From NCBI GenBank assembly GCA_026075535.2, contig AP026548.1, forward strand, positions 124,001-188,000: a stretch of 64,000 nt of DNA, written 5' to 3'. Positions 1 through 11,554 of this stretch are shown here, one piece after another; positions within the stretch are counted from its first letter, which is position 1, and each line of letters opens with the position of its first letter. The stretch comes from Tricholoma matsutake (taxonomy: Eukaryota; Basidiomycota; Agaricomycetes; Agaricales; Tricholomataceae). The notes below the pieces were generated by a model, which was given only the letters and a program-made list of their open reading frames with translations, did not search any database and was not told the DNA's origin. The translations under genes were made by a program, and so were the position numbers.

Positions 1-442
1 TCTCATCGAAGCTCTTCATTGCCCTCTGTTGACCTTCAATGAAACCTTTGTTCCCTGTCTTGTCTGAATTGAACCAAGCCACCACAAATCCCCACAAGAA
101 TGCATCAGCCTCAAAGACTTCCTGAATGTCAGCCATGAGATTCTGCTTTCTCCACCCAAATAATGTTTTCTGCAGGATGTTAGTGCATGGTTGGTTTGAT
201 ATTACATATCCACTCACAAGCTCCACCTTTCTTTCCTTCATCACAGCCTTGAGGTTTTTTTCATGAATTCCTTGGTGAATCACTTGCTCAATCTAGCTGA
301 TGTGGCTGAGTACTTGTTCACGTGTGACATTCATGTTGGATGAATCAGCTGTGGGTGCGGGTGTGGGGTTGGGTTGGATGGATGATGCTGATCGATGGAT
401 GTTGATAAGCAAAAAAGTGAAAAGATGAAAATCAACAGTCAT
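1..442 (-). pseudogene. Partial gene of unknown function, running off the window edge
   Basis: An open frame on the minus strand starts at an ATG at 442-440 and runs off the left edge at base 1. It is broken by one TAG at 295-293, where flanking residues (SHIS, then IEQVI) suggest a former glutamine codon. The first ~36 residues include a hydrophobic run and a Pro/Thr-rich linker. The part after the stop is charged and looks real (KAVMKERKVELVSGY, FVVAWFNSDKTGNKGFIEGQ). An alternative start is the ATG at 334-332. I do not recognise the family. It lies head to head with the small gene at 521, about 80 bp apart, so they could share a promoter. The stop makes an intact product unlikely unless an unseen intron removes it. 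Confidence 0.4.
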
Positions 443-520
443 GTGTTGTGGATTGATATGTACCGCTGATTAAACGGCATTTGTTGATATCACCCTGTTA
501 TCATCTCTGTTATCTATACC

Positions 521-1268
521 ATGAGTGATCAGCAAAGCAACACTTATATTCTTGATGGATATGTCGCTATCCGAGGTGACAATGGGCAGCACTATCTTGT
601 GCCCTCTTTTATGATTCCAGCTACACAACAAGCAATGGAGGCATATTGCAAGAAGGTTGAAGTTGATGTACACATGGCAGATGGGGGGGTAAGATTTTCT
701 TTTTTTCAAAGTGTCATTATATCCTTGGGCCGATGTCAGGCTGTTGGCCAATGCTGTCTATGGCCAATGCCATGCCTTGACCGATGCCATGTGTTGGCCG
801 ATGCTGTCTGTTGGCTGATGCCTTCTCTGGGCTCCTGCTGGCTTGTCTATCCATCCCTCTCACTGATGAATTTATAGTCTGGAAACATGAGGGATACACC
901 ATCCTACCTAGTGGCCTGGAATATGCTACAGCTACCAGCCAATCCAGTAAGTGCTGTGTCCTCATTTGCATGACTGTTAGTTAATCCTGTTGCAGACTTT
1001 GACAGACAGGGAGCTGTTGGGCTGCCATGCCAAAGTGAAAGCCCTGCAAAACAAGCTTGGCACCTCTTACAAGGATGCCAGCCATTGTCTCTACATGGCT
1101 GAGGTTGAGATGCTGGAACAGCAAGATATCATGTTATGCACATATGCAACTTTGAAGAAGAGGATGGAATGTGATATGACATCATTCAAACAGCGATTGT
1201 CAAACATTCCACTCAGATCATCATCCCATGACAAGAACATGGCCAATCCTGCTGATTCTCAGAATTAG
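521..1268 (+). CDS. Small three-exon gene, agaricomycete protein of unknown function
   Basis: Exons 521-688, 878-946 and 996-1268 join in phase 0 to give 168 residues plus stop. Both donors are GTAAGN, and the acceptors are TATAG and TGCAG. The last exon holds a conserved-looking segment (LLGCHAKVKALQNKLGTSYKDASHCLYMAEVE, positions ~86-118), charged and probably helical, typical of small multi-copy agaricomycete hypothetical proteins. There is no signal peptide or membrane segment. Intron 1 is unusually long for this genome (189 nt) and contains a short tandem repeat. The consistent phasing over three exons argues for a real, intact gene. The function is unknown. Confidence 0.65.
728..835. 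repeat. Short tandem repeat inside intron 1 of the small gene
   Basis: Degenerate repeats of about 13 bp based on TGTTGGCCGATGC occur six to eight times in the middle of a 189-nt intron. They account for the intron's excess length over the usual ~50 nt. The neighbouring exons are not affected. Confidence 0.6.
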
Positions 1269-1379
1269 GTTGTATCGACATTGTTATATTAAGGTAGAAT
1301 GAACACTGTTGTTTAGTTGGTTTTGTGATTTATATGCCCGATTCCATATGAAAGATATTGGATTCCCACCACACATATA

Positions 1380-1990
1380 TGCCAATGCCGCTGCCATTGC
1401 AGTTGCCATTTACTGTGTACAACACTACCTCGTAGGTCACTAATCTGGCTATTAACATTCCCCATAGTAAATAACAAGCCAGAATACTAACTATTTGATA
1501 GTAGTACATATTATACTTATTATGAGAGTGTTCTACAGGCCCCCATGAACCCATATCATTTGGTACAATGTATATGTTCTATATACCATATTACTTGGTA
1601 CAGTGTAGCTTCCCTATCTGCCATGTCCACTCCCAATCTCCCATCCCGTATTCCCAAATTGCTGATATTATGAGTCACCGCATGCATGCAGCTAGGTCAT
1701 ACTGTTATGGCAAAGTGGTGCCTGATGTCGATCCTGTACCTCTATGCCAGTGCCAATGCCAATGCCAATGCCATTGCCAAGTACCATGTATGCTATCTCT
1801 GATCTGTATATTATTAACATTCTTCATAGTGTATCACAAGCAAGAATTGTAAAAGTGTATTCATTTGATACTAGTACATGTTATACATACTATGAGAGTG
1901 TTCGACAGTGTCCACTGAACCTGTATCATTCAGTACACTGTATGTGTTCGATAGACTGTATTATTTGGTACAGTGTAGCTTACCTATGTG
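1380..1990. repeat. Degenerate tandem duplication, unit about 360 bp
   Basis: Sequence around 1380-1620 recurs at about 1741-1990. Shared blocks are a TGCCAATGCC microsatellite, a TATTAACATTC block, TATGAGAGTGTTC followed by a TGAACC block, and TTGGTACAGTGTAGCTT with a CCTATNTG ending. The copies are clearly diverged. No coding content is evident. The following stretch 2040-2500 again contains short direct repeats (CTAGTACAAGAANAGTGAAC and GTATAAGCNACT, twice each). Confidence 0.6.
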
Positions 1991-2499
1991 GGCTAGGAGG
2001 TTTTCTACCATCGTCTAACAGCGATGGGAGTGGTCCATAACCTGTAGAAAATCAATCCTAGTACAAGAAGAGTGAACTCAGTCTTCGTATAAGCGACTAT
2101 ATTAGTAATGTACCTAGTACAAGAAAAGTGAACTGTAAGTACAGTAAGTAACCATTCACTACTAAATAATAATGTCAGTACTCACCTCAGTCTTTGTATA
2201 AGCAACTGAGGTGATCAGATATCTATCTGCTGTATATATATGATCCACATTAGATAAAGAAGAATTGTATAAAGGTATCCATGGCATGGATACAAACATG
2301 CATCTCAAAGGGATGTGCTAAATATAGGGCACACATCAAATATGTGCCTCGATCTGTATATGGCAATATGGTGTTTGTATGCGCTCACAGTGTCATTCTC
2401 AACAGATTTATGCCGTATTGACCATCAAAAGATGGCCATTATGGCCATGCATATGGTTATATGGCGCTTTCTATAAGCACTCAGCCAAAAATAGAAATG

Positions 2500-3300
2500 C
2501 TGACAAATTTGCTTAGGTTTCGATCACACACAATGACCAATGAAGATAAGCCCAATGACAACAACAACGGGGAGCTCACCTTGTCAGTAAGACAATGACG
2601 ATGATGATGCAGGGCTACCACCACCACCAAACAAACAAATGGTGGGAATATGACCACCCCAGGTAAGTGTTTTTTATGTCTCTCTCATTTTCTTCATTCA
2701 ACTAACTTCTATTGTTATTATCTACAGGTTTTATCTAACAACAACACTACAACAACAACCAATGCATCTCCACCCACTGGCTGAGGACTGCCTCATCATT
2801 TAGGCATAGGAGACTGCAGAAGGGCATGAAGACAAAGGATGCCAATGACTAAATCACAACAACAACAACAAAGAGGATGACAATGACAGGAATGACAGGG
2901 ATGAGCATGACAACAACCCAGACCCAGCACCCATTCCACCACTGTGAGCTACTGCTTGCAGGGTGGACTACTTTTGCTATGGATTATGACCACAGCAATG
3001 CAAGCAAAAGAAAACTGAACAACGACGAGGGGATGACCAGGGATGACCAGGGTGGCAGGGCCAGAACGAGCCGCACAATGGACCCCATGACAGCAGAGAT
3101 AGGACAGAGACAGAGAGAGTACCTGACAATGATGGAGATGATGGGTGAACACAACAATGAGGAGGATGGGGAGGATGAGGACAAGAACCACCACCACCAC
3201 CACCACCACCACCACAGCACCCCCAATCACTGCAGGCAGGTGGAAATGGGGAGCAACAGGGAAGGGGGATGGATGGCTACCAGACGGCCAGGGTGAATAA
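2500..3300 (+). other. Low-complexity region with a doubtful 139-residue ORF
   Basis: This stretch is rich in CAA, GAT and CCA triplets. It contains an ORF at 2877-3296 with MTG/MTT repeats, an acidic middle and a run of ten histidines (3191-3220). A GTAAGTG...CTACAG interval at 2664-2727 has the form of an intron, but the frames around it contain stops. It may be a decayed gene with a low-complexity tail, or simply repetitive DNA. I see no domain. Confidence 0.25.
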
Positions 3301-3755
3301 CTCGTGTTTTTCATGGGAGCTTTTTTTGTTTTCTGTCATTCATTTTTTTTGTATTACCAGGGTTCTTCCTCATATGACCCCGCTGTGCCTTAACACCTTT
3401 CTCAATTTTTGATTGCTTGGGGAGTGGACTATTCAACAGTCTGTCATGTTATGTCCTTGGGTTACATGTTTCTCACCCCACCCACCCTGTATGTTGGTGC
3501 TGGCCCTGTCCAGTCTATCTATGTAATTATTATTCTTTGAATGAATAATTTCTCTAGCTTGTCTATGTAATGTTAATAAGTTGTTGAGGTGCTGTCTTCT
3601 AGTAATAGGTATATTGGCCATGTCAGTTTTCACCATTCTGTGCAGGAAAATGTGTGACTGTGGGGGTGGGAGTTGCAGATCATGATATAATATCAGTCAT
3701 TACAGGAAACTATTAACACTGTATTTGGGTTAATATACGAAGCTCATTATTAATT
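3301..3755. other. No feature recognised
   Basis: AT-rich sequence with short T runs. No open frame with coding character, tRNA or repeat copy was recognised. Confidence 0.4.
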
Positions 3756-4085
3756 CTACTTATCCATTAAATTCTTTCTTGTATGTAATCCAATACCAAA
3801 TAAACAATTCTCATATATTGTAAAATAAATGGGGCTTGTAGACATGTTACTTTTGAGCCCTGAAAAAACAGAGCAGGCTTTTGCCCAGATATCCTCTGTG
3901 TTGATGATGTACCATATCAGTAAAGGTGTCAATTCATCAACAGGACAAACCAACTTGACACCTGGCTTGAAAACTGGATGAGTGATAGGAATGAATTCAT
4001 TCGGTGGAAGACCACATTTCCAGCAGTATTGGTATTTTTCAAAATGGAACTGTTGTTTCCTGATAACTGATATCCAGCCAAGCAC
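3756..4085 (-). pseudogene. Cysteine-containing protein fragment, possible remnant of a transposon-borne helicase-type protein
   Basis: A 109-residue open frame on the minus strand carries a CWKCGLPPNEF motif near the N terminus followed by hydrophobic/aromatic segments (LIWYIINTEDIWAKACSVF). The spacing resembles the Cys-rich C-terminal tails of multi-copy DEAD/RecQ-like proteins in agaricomycetes, but the match is from memory and weak. No start context or other exons were found. Treat it as a broken fragment. The adjoining 4120-4570 interval contains no recognisable gene. Confidence 0.25.
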
Positions 4086-4581
4086 TTAATATTGAAATTG
4101 CAAACATACCTCAGCAATGTGTAATGTTACTGTAGGGACACAATCCTTCATGTCACATGATGCTAATGACTTTAGGGCATGTTTTTTGGACTTAAAAAAA
4201 AAGGTGATTCATCAGCACAAAGCTGGCCTATCATGGGAGCTTAGTAAGCACAGGAGGGGGGTGCAATTGACCACTTCTCCAGGGTGCAAGTTGAACGGAG
4301 ATGATCCATTAGCTCAAAAAAAAGTTCCCACACTAGGCTAGCCTAGTGAAAAAGTAAGATAGATAGGCTGTACTTATTTGATCCTATTTTTACGCGGTGT
4401 CTGTCGTAGTACTATAAATGGTATGTAATTCAGAGTTGATATTGCTGTGACAGTCAGCGACCATAGACAGATGCGGTGATACCTTGATATATTAACGGCT
4501 ATGTAGTACATTCAGCATATAATGACCGGAGGAAGGTTTTCATGACTGCACATAAGTTGCTCTGTAAAGCATGTAAACACA

Positions 4582-5740
4582 ACTCATCGACCTGATGTTT
4601 GGGGAGTGGTAAAATGAGCAATGACACTGGCCATCACCCCCAGTACTTGTCCAGGCCTGAACGGAACTACGATTCCTAGTTGAGGCATGGCAAATTCTGC
4701 CCCTTCCCAATCCCCCACAGCCCAAAGCCATGTAATTGTGTTTTTTCCATCATTCCAGTCGATGTGGATCTTCTCGCTAGTTCCTTCTCTTACTGCTATT
4801 GCAAAAAAGGCCCCGCCACAATCCAAGGCTGGACGATCTGTAAGTTCCTTGCCTAGCCAAGCAAGAACTCGCTTATGGGCCCTATGTACAATATTCAGCA
4901 TTTTCTTTTGTGACTTGAAAAGGTGTCAAGTCAACTTGCCGTTCTTGCCATATCCACTGATTCGGCAGGTACTCCTTGGTAACTTTGATAATCTTGGCAA
5001 CGACGTGCTTCTTCACCATGTCAAGCAGGTTGTCGATTGAAAGTATTGCCTCGGGTGTTTGTTGGTGACTTTCCATAGTTATGTATGGTCGTGAGGCAGT
5101 TACTTCCCAAACACCCCAGTGGTATGCAGGTGTAGTGGAGCGGACTCCTTCACGTTTGATAAGGTGCCGTGGTGATGTCGCTTGCACCTGGTCCCAAGCA
5201 TGAAGAATTATGCCCTGCTTCCTCGGCGAGAGAAGTGAATCTAAGCACAGTAAAAGATATGGCGGATGCTGGGGGTTCAAAGATCGTTGGGACTCTGGCG
5301 TCGGGATTGTTAGAATTCCATTGGGAATTGATGGGATGACTGGATAGTCTTCTGGATGTCGGGCGTCCGGGTATTCTTCAGAAATAATGCATCGAACTAA
5401 CTCTGAATCTTTTCTTGTACTGACAAAATCATCAGGATAGTGGGAGGCATGGTGAACCTCTAATGTAGTGGTTAGTTATATATCCTCATCTTATTGAAAA
5501 TTTCATACCAGTAAGGTTATTGATCACTTTTCGGGCCTGCGCTGGGCCTCCACTGTCGACATATTTTTGGCGCCTTGCATTTTGTGACTTTTCGCTACGT
5601 GTGCCCCGACGTGTGAACTTCTTTTTGCCGATAGTTTCAGCAGGTAATCCGTTTGGCAAAGCCCAATCCCCTTGCTCTTCCTGTTCAACATCCTCAATTG
5701 GCCTTTTGTTGTTTGGTTTCTTGGTGGGCATTTCCAGCAT
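4582..5740 (-). pseudogene. TET/JBP-like 2-oxoglutarate/Fe(II) dioxygenase-type gene, frameshifted
   Basis: Exon 1 is 5740-5509 (MLEMPTKK..., basic and disordered). A 49-nt intron (GTATGA...CTAAC...TTAG) leads to exon 2 from 5459. The joined frame is well behaved to a TAG at ~4882, but the conserved C-terminal part continues in the next frame from ~4901. The break lies at an AAAAGAAAA run and no canonical intron fits. The C-terminal domain shows an HxD motif (KIHIDWND), a GDWEGAEF...PQLG strand pair, RPGQ and a distal histidine (VIAHFTTP) followed by an arginine. This is the iron- and 2OG-binding layout of double-stranded beta-helix dioxygenases and resembles the TET/JBP-like copies expanded in agaricomycetes. 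The protein stops right after SGR, shorter than I would expect. A DNA-base-oxidising role is only inference. Confidence 0.5.
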
Positions 5741-5799
5741 TGTTATGATTGCAGTATGTTTTGCAGGGGTTGCACAGGAGCATCAAATGTAATGCAAAT

Positions 5800-7000
5800 G
5801 GAATCTGGCACACTTCGAACACGTCACGGAGGCCGTACACAAGCAGTAGTAGGTGCCTTGGATTTATGGACCAGTATAAACTGGAAGCTACTACTAGCAA
5901 CAACTTTACAGATTGTCAAGGTTGGCAGCCAGGAAACACGGCCACACACGAGCGTTTGGAAGTTCCTTGGGTTAATTAATAGATGACTACCGTCTCGCAG
6001 CTACTACTAGCAATGAGTTTGTAGATATCAAGGACAAGGATGAAGTTGTATGTTCAAAAATAAACACATACCAAACATGTGGTTTCTTTTCATGCCCACG
6101 TGATCATACACACGTCATTCTTCGAAGACGAATGTAAGGCCATGTATCTGAATTTCGATTCAAGTACAAGACGGAGGAAATGGAAAAATGTTAGGCATTG
6201 TCCATGAAATTTATTAAGTACCAATTTGTAGTTAAACAGGAATTGAATTGGTAGGGTTGAAGCAGTCGAAAGATAGCGCAAATTGGAAAACTCAAACTGC
6301 TCAGGCATTCCAAAGGCCACACACAAGCAGTCGTCGAAAGATAATACATTCTGGATTTGTCAAATTACTCAGGCGTTCCACAGAGGCCACACACGAGCAG
6401 TTGTCGAGATCTAACGCGTTATAATTGCCTTCAATGGTTTTGATAGATGACTATGAACTTGCAGCTACTACTAGCCATGACTTCACAGATCGTCAAAGAT
6501 GACTGCCTCGGATAAGAAGGCCATATATAAGTAGTTGCATAGATTCGTCAAAAGATAATGCGGATTGGACAAGTCGAACTGCTCAGGCGTTCCACAGAGG
6601 CCGCACACAAACAGTGGTCCAAAGATAACGCGTTCTGGATTTGTCAAACTGCTCAGGCATTCCACAGAGGCCGCACACGAGCAGTTGTCGAGATCTAACA
6701 CGTTATAATTGCCTTCAATGGTTTTAATAGACAACTATGAACTCGGATCGTCAAAGACGACCGCCTCAGAGCACAGAGGCCAAACATAGAACCCTTTGCA
6801 TAACACACGACTACCAACTCACAGCTACTACTAGCCACGAGTTTGTAGATCGTCGAGGAGAATGTGTGTAAATATAGTAAATGAAACAACCGGAAATATT
6901 GAACATGTGACAATATCTCGTGCCCTGGTCGCCCGAGTAACCCAATTCAATTCCTTGAGTAAATACTGGCCGAAAGGTCATTTTAAAAATATATTTGGTT
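5800..7000. repeat. Dispersed repeat family built on GCTACTACTAGC, tandemly duplicated
   Basis: Repeated blocks read roughly ACTATGAACTCGCAGCTAC-TACTAGC, then ~10 bp, then a GATCGTCAAAGA block. Copies occur at about 5885, 6000, 6463 and 6823. A unit of about 285 bp (around 6375-6500 and 6660-6790) is tandemly duplicated, sharing CAGGCRTTCCACAGAGGCC, CGAGCAGTTGTCGAGATCTA and a TTCAATGGTTTTRATAGA block. The same family fills the region upstream of the gene at 10137. Nothing here looks coding. Confidence 0.7.
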
Positions 7001-7122
7001 TGCATAACTTATAATTCAAGAATGGAATGATATATATAGGCATGGACCAAAAATAAACTATGTACAAATGATAATGGCTGACGTATATGAACAACCAACG
7101 AAAAATGTCTGTGTGTATTTTA

Positions 7123-9233
7123 CTACTCCTCCCAATATGATAAATCGCCTTGCAGGAATTTGTCACAAGCGGCGTTGATTAACGTCTTGAGTTTTGTAAT
7201 GGGCCCCGCGTGAATCGTTGCCAATGCGGCCCTCCACTCTTTGGAATTTTTTGGTTTTGATCCGGCCTGAATCTCGTGCAATCGATTCTGGTACCACTGC
7301 TCATTATCCGCCGTCCAGTAGCTGTGGTTATACCCAGATGATGCCCATATTCAGGCCTTGGGAAACCAAGACCTGTCTTCTGTTTGTAACTTTTGATCTG
7401 TAGATATAGTAGCATTAGTAGTATTTTTCATCTGAAATGAAAGTTATACATACCGGTGTAGACTCTGTAGACACCACATATGGTGTCCTCTGCAGCCGGA
7501 GATAGGTTGTCATCAACCAGAGTATAGCCATTCAGATCCGCGACGTTCTTTCCACTCCAAGCCACACTTGATACTGGACCACTGGTAATCCTCTTATGCT
7601 GTACAGCATCAACAGCTAGCCTCCATACTATTCCGCCATGCATAAGTGCAGCACGTCCTGCAGAACTGGAGAGTAGATTGCCTTTTTTCTTTTCATACAC
7701 TGAAAAATCCGAGAGGCTGAACTGGTAGCTGTGAGGGCGGTAGCCAAGGGTAAGTTCTGAGGGGCGAGCAGGAGTGCGGGGTGGTTTCCTAAAGGGCTTT
7801 GCAGTTGAGAAGGGGATACCTTGCTGAATCAGGTATTGGACCATTTGTCCAATAGATTCAGGCTGCTGGTAGAACAGTTCTGTGACTGCCCGCGCATCAT
7901 ATAAAATGAGAAGGTACCACTGGTTGACCAGCAGCTTTCCTCGAACACCAATGATGTGGTGCTCGCTGCTGATGCGGCAGTAGTGGAAGTAGGCATGGTC
8001 TACTATTTCATGGCGGAGCGTTGGTGCAAAGTCCCATGACGGAGGAGAGAACTTTGGGTCCTTTGCGAGGTGGAAGTAGTTGTAGAAGTCAGCCGCGCAT
8101 GCTGTCGTTTCTGGAGTGTGATTTGCTGAATCTAACCCCAGCCTCTTTAAGGCAATCATCACTTTCGAGAGGCCTGCAACCACTTTACCGTCCTCACACC
8201 GTATTACTTCTGACATATGACGGCTAGGGGTGTAAGGCTCAGATATCAAGTACCTGTATTTATTGCGCATGACAGCCTTCGCATCTGGGCTTGGAAAACG
8301 AGAGGCTGAGAAAGAATAAATGGAGGGGTCCGAGTCGCGTTGTTGGGTTGACTGTGGTGTCGTTTGTTCCATGATATGTGGCTCTGCATGATTGTCCCGA
8401 GAGATAACTCTCTTGCGTGGAATGGAGGCGCCTTGGCTCCATTTCCTCTTGCTGCTACTACCCTTCATGTCTTCGTACTCTTCTTCTTCGTTGTCGTCGC
8501 TACTACTCAACCCATCGGCATCATCATCTTCTCCAGAATATCTAACCTTCCACAGCTTCTCGATCCGTTCTTCTATCGTCTTGCTTGAGTGGCATTCCTG
8601 GCTGTCGGGTCCAAGTTCAGACAGTCTGGCAGGCTCCATAGGAGCCTTTGCACGTGTATATGAATACTCAAGAGGAAAAACGCCTCTATCACTGTCATTG
8701 AAGTCTCCTTCCCTAATCAGGTTCCATTCATCATAATCTGTGGTATAGTGATGCTCCTCCGGTAAATATAAATGCCATGTATCCTCCCACTTTTCTCGAG
8801 GTACAGCATACGGCCTATGTGCGTTGTTTCCTTGCTCGACCCATACAATCAGGGCTTCTCCAATCGTCGGTTGACTTAACATCTGGTCAACCCTCTCCGC
8901 CTCGGCTTTAAACTCCATATGTTGTCGACGATGAGCTGCATTGTCAGTCTCACTTTGCATTATGGCCATCCGCTCCTTGGCAAGACGGGCCAGAAGGACT
9001 TTAGGACCATCTATTCGTGGATTGGGAGAGTCGTCTTCTCCTTGATGAGATGGGGATGGGGATACCGGAGAATCATCCATGACGACCTGTGGGCCTTCAT
9101 TATTTAAAAGTGGCGATGGAGAGCGATAGGTTTGAAGGGTGGGTAGTGACGATTGTGGGATGACTGATTGGCCCTGGGCATTCATGTTGTACCAAAATGC
9201 AATACTTCCACGAGGATCATCGGTGGGTGGCAT
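7123..9233 (-). pseudogene. C-terminal part of a 900-residue agaricomycete family protein (unknown function)
   Basis: A 601-codon frame starts near 9233. After a 56-nt intron (7453-7398, GTATGT...CTACAG) it continues to a TAG at 7125. The N-terminal part is a charged linker with an acidic serine-rich stretch (SSDDNEEEEYEDMKG). The middle holds HEIVDHAYFHYCRISSEHHI and LLVNQWYLLILYDARAVTEL. The C-terminal exon has the family's SWFP...SGYNHSYWTADNEQWYQNRL element, interrupted by an in-frame TGA at 7353-7351. Together with the frame at 9217-10137 it matches one widespread multi-copy agaricomycete family, normally a single polypeptide. I know of no function for it. The two breaks make this copy probably inactive, unless the frame change is programmed or an assembly error. 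Confidence 0.6.
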
Positions 9234-10137
9234 TTGATTCTATGGCATGTCTCGCTTCAGCTTTGCATGGGCGATATCGCCAGACAAGGTCATCGTCCTT
9301 GAGTATTGGAGGGCAGTAGCCCCAGTTAATGAATAGAGGGACATTTGCAGTCTTGAATGCAGCAAATATCTGCTTGTACGTGGAAACGTTGGACTTAACA
9401 TAGCTTCCAGGACGAAACCCTGGGGTGAAGTTACAGACGAAAGACTCTGCGAGCTCGCTGAGCCATGCAGGGTCTATGCCCAGCTTAGTTTGCGCATAAA
9501 ATAGCCAGTTGGGCATGGTTCCTTCAACCGGAGGGTATGCAGCCAAGTCCAGGGCAATAGTGAAGGATACGAATGTCATAAGCATGATAAAGGCATTGCG
9601 AGATCTATAAATGGCCGCGGCACAATCGTCTGACAATCTAAAATGGTGCATGTAGTGAAATTCGTATGGGAGGATGGAGGGGCAGATCTCTGACCAATCA
9701 TACCGAGCCATGATATGTCGACGAAGAAGACCAGTCCCAAGCCTAACCAGTTTCCCCTCCAAGACCTGCCAGCCTACAGCCATGTCCGAATTGATATGCC
9801 ATGTTTGCCCATCCTTCCACCAGATTATGGGGAGGCGACCAGGTATAAGATTAAGGCATGTGAAAGGTCCAATCCACTCGGGGCGTAATGGCCAGAAGCC
9901 AAGGAAAGGCTCTAGGGGATCGAGCCAGCGTGTCTTGCGGGGCCTGCGGTAGTAGTCCCTCAATAACCCATTGTCGCCATCGGAGGATGGGCAATGAACA
10001 GGTTTGCGGAGGTACCACATGTTGGGTGATGACCAGAGGCCCCAGTTTTCAGGCTCCCAGAATACATAGATTTTCTCCTGACGGGCATGCCGTATAGCTA
10101 ATTCATCCTGTTCTAGTGGAACGTCAAAGAAGTCCAT
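9217..10137 (-). pseudogene. N-terminal part of the same 900-residue family protein
   Basis: The 306-codon frame starts at the ATG at 10137 (MDFFDVPLEQDEL). It carries family hallmarks in order: WEPENWGLWSSP, WYLRKPVHCP, RRPRKTRWLDPLEPFLGFWP, RPEWIGPFTCL, then a segment ending LFINWGYCPPI. It ends in TGA 17 bp after the downstream 601-codon frame opens, so the two overlap in different frames. In the family these halves are one protein. Upstream, a CCAGTAAGTATCCC block followed by CTAAC and TGTAG suggests an intron in the 5' leader. The gene is divergent from the ATP-grasp-like gene at 11555. Confidence 0.6.
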
Positions 10138-10149
10138 GCTGTGTAAGTG

Positions 10150-11554
10150 TATTGCGGCTATAGCTACAGGAAGGAGGTTAGACGGGGAGAATGGGTTTAA
10201 AGATAGCTCTTGGGATACTTACTGGAGGAATCGAACGTGTTAGTTTGTCGTCATCGATGTATAAGAAGATTGACGATGTGCGGTGAGCAGAGGAAATAAC
10301 AAAGCCCCAGAGTGTATGTCAAGGATCCTTAGACTTTATAACCCGTTGGGATAATAGGCAACTATGAACTCACGGCTACTACTAGCCGTGACTTTGCAGA
10401 TCGTCAAAGATGATGGCCAAGAGCATACGTTGAGGACCTGTAGAATCTAGAACCTTGGATTGGAATAGCAGACTACTACAACCTCGCAGCTACTACTAGC
10501 CACGACTTCGCAGACCATCTAAGAGGACAGGCAAGTCCCAATGATAAGATGGATTCCCTCGTTGGTACTACTACCAGCGAGTTGCCAATGATGATCAATG
10601 ATTGAGATTGATGAAGTTGAGAAAATCCCGTTACTTATATATAACCGGCTATAACTATGTGGCAGTGTTGAGTTTACGACATGTACGTGTATAGTACTCA
10701 CTACAGAATTTTATTTATAAGTCCAAACATCTAAGCCATGTGTTATGTGGTAGATTAAGTGCTTTTCTAACCCTAAGCAACAGGAAAGATTAGATTAAGG
10801 GAGAATGGGTTAAAAGGTAGCTGTCGGAATACTTACTGGAGGAATGGAACATGTTAATTCGTGTAGGGAGAAGAGATTGGCAGCCTGCACTGGCGGGTTA
10901 GCAGAGGAAACAGCTCAAAGATTGTATGAATACTTACTGAAGGAATAGAATGCGTTAATTTGTCGTCGACGATGTACGGTAAACCTGTGGAATCACAGAC
11001 TACTACGAACTCGCCGTGACTACTAGCAACGACTTCGTCGTCAAAGACGACGGCCAAGAGTGTAGGGTTGTAGGGTTGAGGACTTGGAGAGTATGTGATC
11101 TGGGAAAGACAACTACGAACTCGCCGCTACTACTAGCAGCAACTTTGTAGTTGTATGGAGTCAAGATGGAGTTGATGCCCGTCGAGTGTGTGGCTGTGTT
11201 AAATTCGCGGCTCGAATTTAACACAGCCACACACTCGAAAGTTATAGTCACCAGAATTTTCTTACGTTCTTCAGCATCAACTCCATCTCTGACAACTACA
11301 AAGTCGCTGCTAGTAGTAGCGTCGAGTTTGTAGTCATATTTCCCTGGTAACCCTAATCTCCAAGGCCTCAACTCTAAGCTCTTGGCCGTCGTCTTTGATG
11401 ATTTTCGAAGTCGTTGCTAGTAGTAGCGGCAAGTTCATAGTCGTCTATTATTCCACAGGTTACAAAGTCTACGGATCCTCGACGTACGCCCTGAGGATTT
11501 GTTTCTTCTGCTTACCGTACATTATTTGGCTCAACATTCAACAACGTCAAAACC
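10150..11554. repeat. Divergent intergenic region with duplicated leader sequence and a long inverted repeat
   Basis: This region lies between two divergent genes (starts 10137 and 11555). The leader/intron sequence of the minus gene (TACTTACTGGAGGAAT with downstream GTTARTTYGTCG) is repeated near 10218, 10830 and 10936. Copies of the GCTACTACTAGC repeat occur at about 10374, 10488, 11013 and 11123 in one orientation and at 11308 and 11415 in the other. The inner part (10965-11510) is a near-palindrome, listed separately. It probably contains both promoters. Confidence 0.7.
10965..11510. repeat. Long near-palindrome centred at about 11213
   Basis: Left arm 10965-11212 and right arm 11214-11510 are inverted copies with almost no spacer. 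The centre is AAATTCGCGGCTCGAATTT. Next to it the arms are nearly perfect (GAGTGTGTGGCTGTGTTAAA against TTTAACACAGCCACACACTC). Outer matches include GACGACGGCCAAGAG against CTTGGCCGTCGTC and ACCTGTGGAAT against ATTCCACAGGT. It could extrude as a cruciform or, if transcribed, form a hairpin RNA. Confidence 0.85.

Noticed and set aside
2984..3314. Minus-strand ORFs with long Trp or Val runs opposite the His10 tract
   Set aside because: Antisense shadows of a CCA microsatellite.
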